Origin: Clostridia bacterium
GTDB taxonomy: Bacteria; Bacillota; Clostridia; Christensenellales; UBA1242
Direction: 5' to 3'
NCBI GenBank assembly: GCA_017453125.1
Contig: JAFTKS010000012.1
Location: forward strand, 215,058 to 279,057
DNA: 64,000 nt
The notes under the pieces were generated by a model that worked only from the letters and a program-made list of their open reading frames with translations, did not search any database and was not told the DNA's origin. Shown one piece after another: positions 63,029-64,000 of the stretch; position 1 is the first letter of the stretch; each line of letters begins with the position of its first letter. The position numbers and the translations under genes are program-made.

Positions 63029-64000
63029 ATGAAAAAATTAAAAACTTTAATTTGCTTTGCGGTTTTTGCTATTGCGATGCTATTTAGCGGTTTTGCAATT
63101 TCGCCGATGACGGCAAATGCAGCGGCGTATCCCCCTGACCCCACAGAAATACCTGCCGAAACAATATATGTTGGTGCTGTTGCATTGAATGCGGGTCAGT
63201 ATGTAAAGAACGGCGAAACAACAGCAACTACAGGTGAACCTGCGGAAGATGAGAGTGGTTTTGCTTGGTATACTGAAGACGGAACGCTTGTTCTTGTAGA
63301 CTACACTTATCAAGGAAAAGGCTACGAATATTCAAGCGGAAAGTATGCTCTTATTTATTCTACTGGTACGCTATACGTTACTGGTGGTGGCGAAAACACC
63401 CTAAAGCAAACGCAAAGCGACGATATGGGTATTTACTCGGTAGGTGCGCTTACAATCGCTCCTATGGGGACTCTTAAGGTTGAAAGTAACAACGACAGTT
63501 GTCTATATTCGAATAATGAAATTACTTTTACTAGATATCTTGGGACGGTTAATCTTAAATCCACGGGCAATGCCTTTGCTATTGTTTCTTACGATAACGA
63601 CGGAGATGCGGTAGACGAAGAAGCAATTATAGTAAACGGCGGAGATATTTACGTAGAAACTTTCTATCCTATCACCGACCTTACCATCAATTATGGTGCT
63701 CTTGAGGTATCAAGTTCTCAGTATCCGTTATCTGAAGTACCTGATATTAGTAACTACAATGGTGGCTACACGTTAACCGTCAGTGAAAATATAGATGGAT
63801 CAAATCCTACAACCTATAATCAAGACACCATTACAACCTTTGATATCGATAAGATTACCGATTATAAGTATCTTAGATTTGCACCACCTGCAAAAACGGC
63901 GATAAACAGCGTTGCTGTTTCAGATATAGATTTACCTGAAATCGGCGAAAGCTTTGTATATCCCGACGAAACCGCTTTAACTTACGGCGGAGAGTATATC
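63029..64000 (+). CDS. Secreted protein of unknown function, 3' end beyond window
   Basis: 324 residues are visible and the frame is open at the window edge. AAAGGAGGG precedes the ATG. The signal peptide (MKKLKTLICFAVFAIAMLFS) is probably cleaved after MTANAAA. The mature part is acidic and beta-rich, with short repeated strands such as YALIYSTGTLYVTGGGENTL, IYSVGALTIAPMGTLKVESN and AIIVNGGDIYVETF. This is the pattern of a right-handed beta-helix with turns ending in 'GG' or 'NG'; it appears to be followed by Ig-like sequence (KTAINSVAVSDIDL). Codons are richer in G and C (many GCG, GGC, ACG) than in the rest of the window, hinting at a different origin. No enzyme motif seen. Confidence 0.8.
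   Translation, partial: MKKLKTLICFAVFAIAMLFSGFAISPMTANAAAYPPDPTEIPAETIYVGAVALNAGQYVKNGETTATTGEPAEDESGFAWYTEDGTLVLVDYTYQGKGYEYSSGKYALIYSTGTLYVTGGGENTLKQTQSDDMGIYSVGALTIAPMGTLKVESNNDSCLYSNNEITFTRYLGTVNLKSTGNAFAIVSYDNDGDAVDEEAIIVNGGDIYVETFYPITDLTINYGALEVSSSQYPLSEVPDISNYNGGYTLTVSENIDGSNPTTYNQDTITTFDIDKITDYKYLRFAPPAKTAINSVAVSDIDLPEIGESFVYPDETALTYGGEYI

Overview
The window comes from a low-GC (about one third G+C), Gram-positive-type bacterium that carries endospore genes. The evidence is spoIIID, a SpoIIQ-type LytM protein, and a compact yabP-yabQ-divIC operon, together with Firmicutes-style Shine-Dalgarno sites, lipobox lipoproteins and many hairpin/U-tract terminators. The standard bacterial code fits: TGG is used for Trp, and TGA occurs as a stop in spoIIID and in the gene at 56481-58487. 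I would place it among uncultured Clostridia-like Firmicutes and go no finer.

Layout. (1) 1-20.5 kb, leftward: two giant lipoproteins with N-terminal beta-sandwich-like sequence and GLUG-type (GGxxG) repeat blocks. One runs off the left edge. The second spans about 5,280 codons but is cut by a single in-frame TAA at 6694-6696. (2) 20.7-26.5 kb: a TtcA-like PP-loop protein, spoIIID, acpP, a SpoIIQ-like gene, a small membrane protein, a degenerate deacetylase-like protein, a polytopic membrane protein, then yabP-yabQ-divIC. (3) 26.6-27.9 kb: tRNA-fMet, tRNA-Met and, on the minus strand, tRNA-Glu. The two Met tRNAs are each followed by an unusual tandem array. (4) 28.2-39.4 kb: a 3,725-residue exported protein with a C-terminal membrane anchor. 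(5) 39.4-51.8 kb: a Rho-like protein without ATPase motifs, an RNase R-type nuclease, a DUF4011-type SF1 helicase with a C-terminal nuclease-like domain, a dUTPase, a YbaK deacylase, a GltS-type transporter, a lipoprotein and a histidine phosphatase. (6) 52-56.5 kb: small unknown genes, a ferritin-like protein, a GNAT acetyltransferase and a rearranged tRNA-Ser(UGA) locus. (7) 56.5-64 kb: lipid genes (a glycosyltransferase-acyltransferase fusion and a second PlsC), MscS, a short-chain dehydrogenase, a divergent XRE regulator/SLOG-like pair, and the start of a secreted protein.

The most unusual signal is at the tRNA genes. At tRNA-fMet, tRNA-Met and tRNA-Ser, pieces of the tRNA are repeated next to the intact gene. 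The direct repeats at the first two loci begin exactly at T-loop position C56 and run to the CCA end. In all three loci a second copy of the T-arm (inverted at the Met loci, direct at Ser) is split at C56 by an insert made of two short hairpins with 3-nt loops. The insert sequences differ between loci, but the site and architecture are the same. At the Ser locus two such copies flank the acetyltransferase gene, and the 5' end of the tRNA is also duplicated around a hairpin-rich insert. No recombinase is encoded in the window, so any enzyme acts from elsewhere. This looks like a family of tRNA-anchored, hairpin-based mini-elements.

Several proteins have lost diagnostic catalytic residues (Rho-like, deacetylase-like, nuclease domain of the helicase, motif V of the dUTPase). 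This suggests repeated recruitment of degenerate enzyme folds in this lineage.
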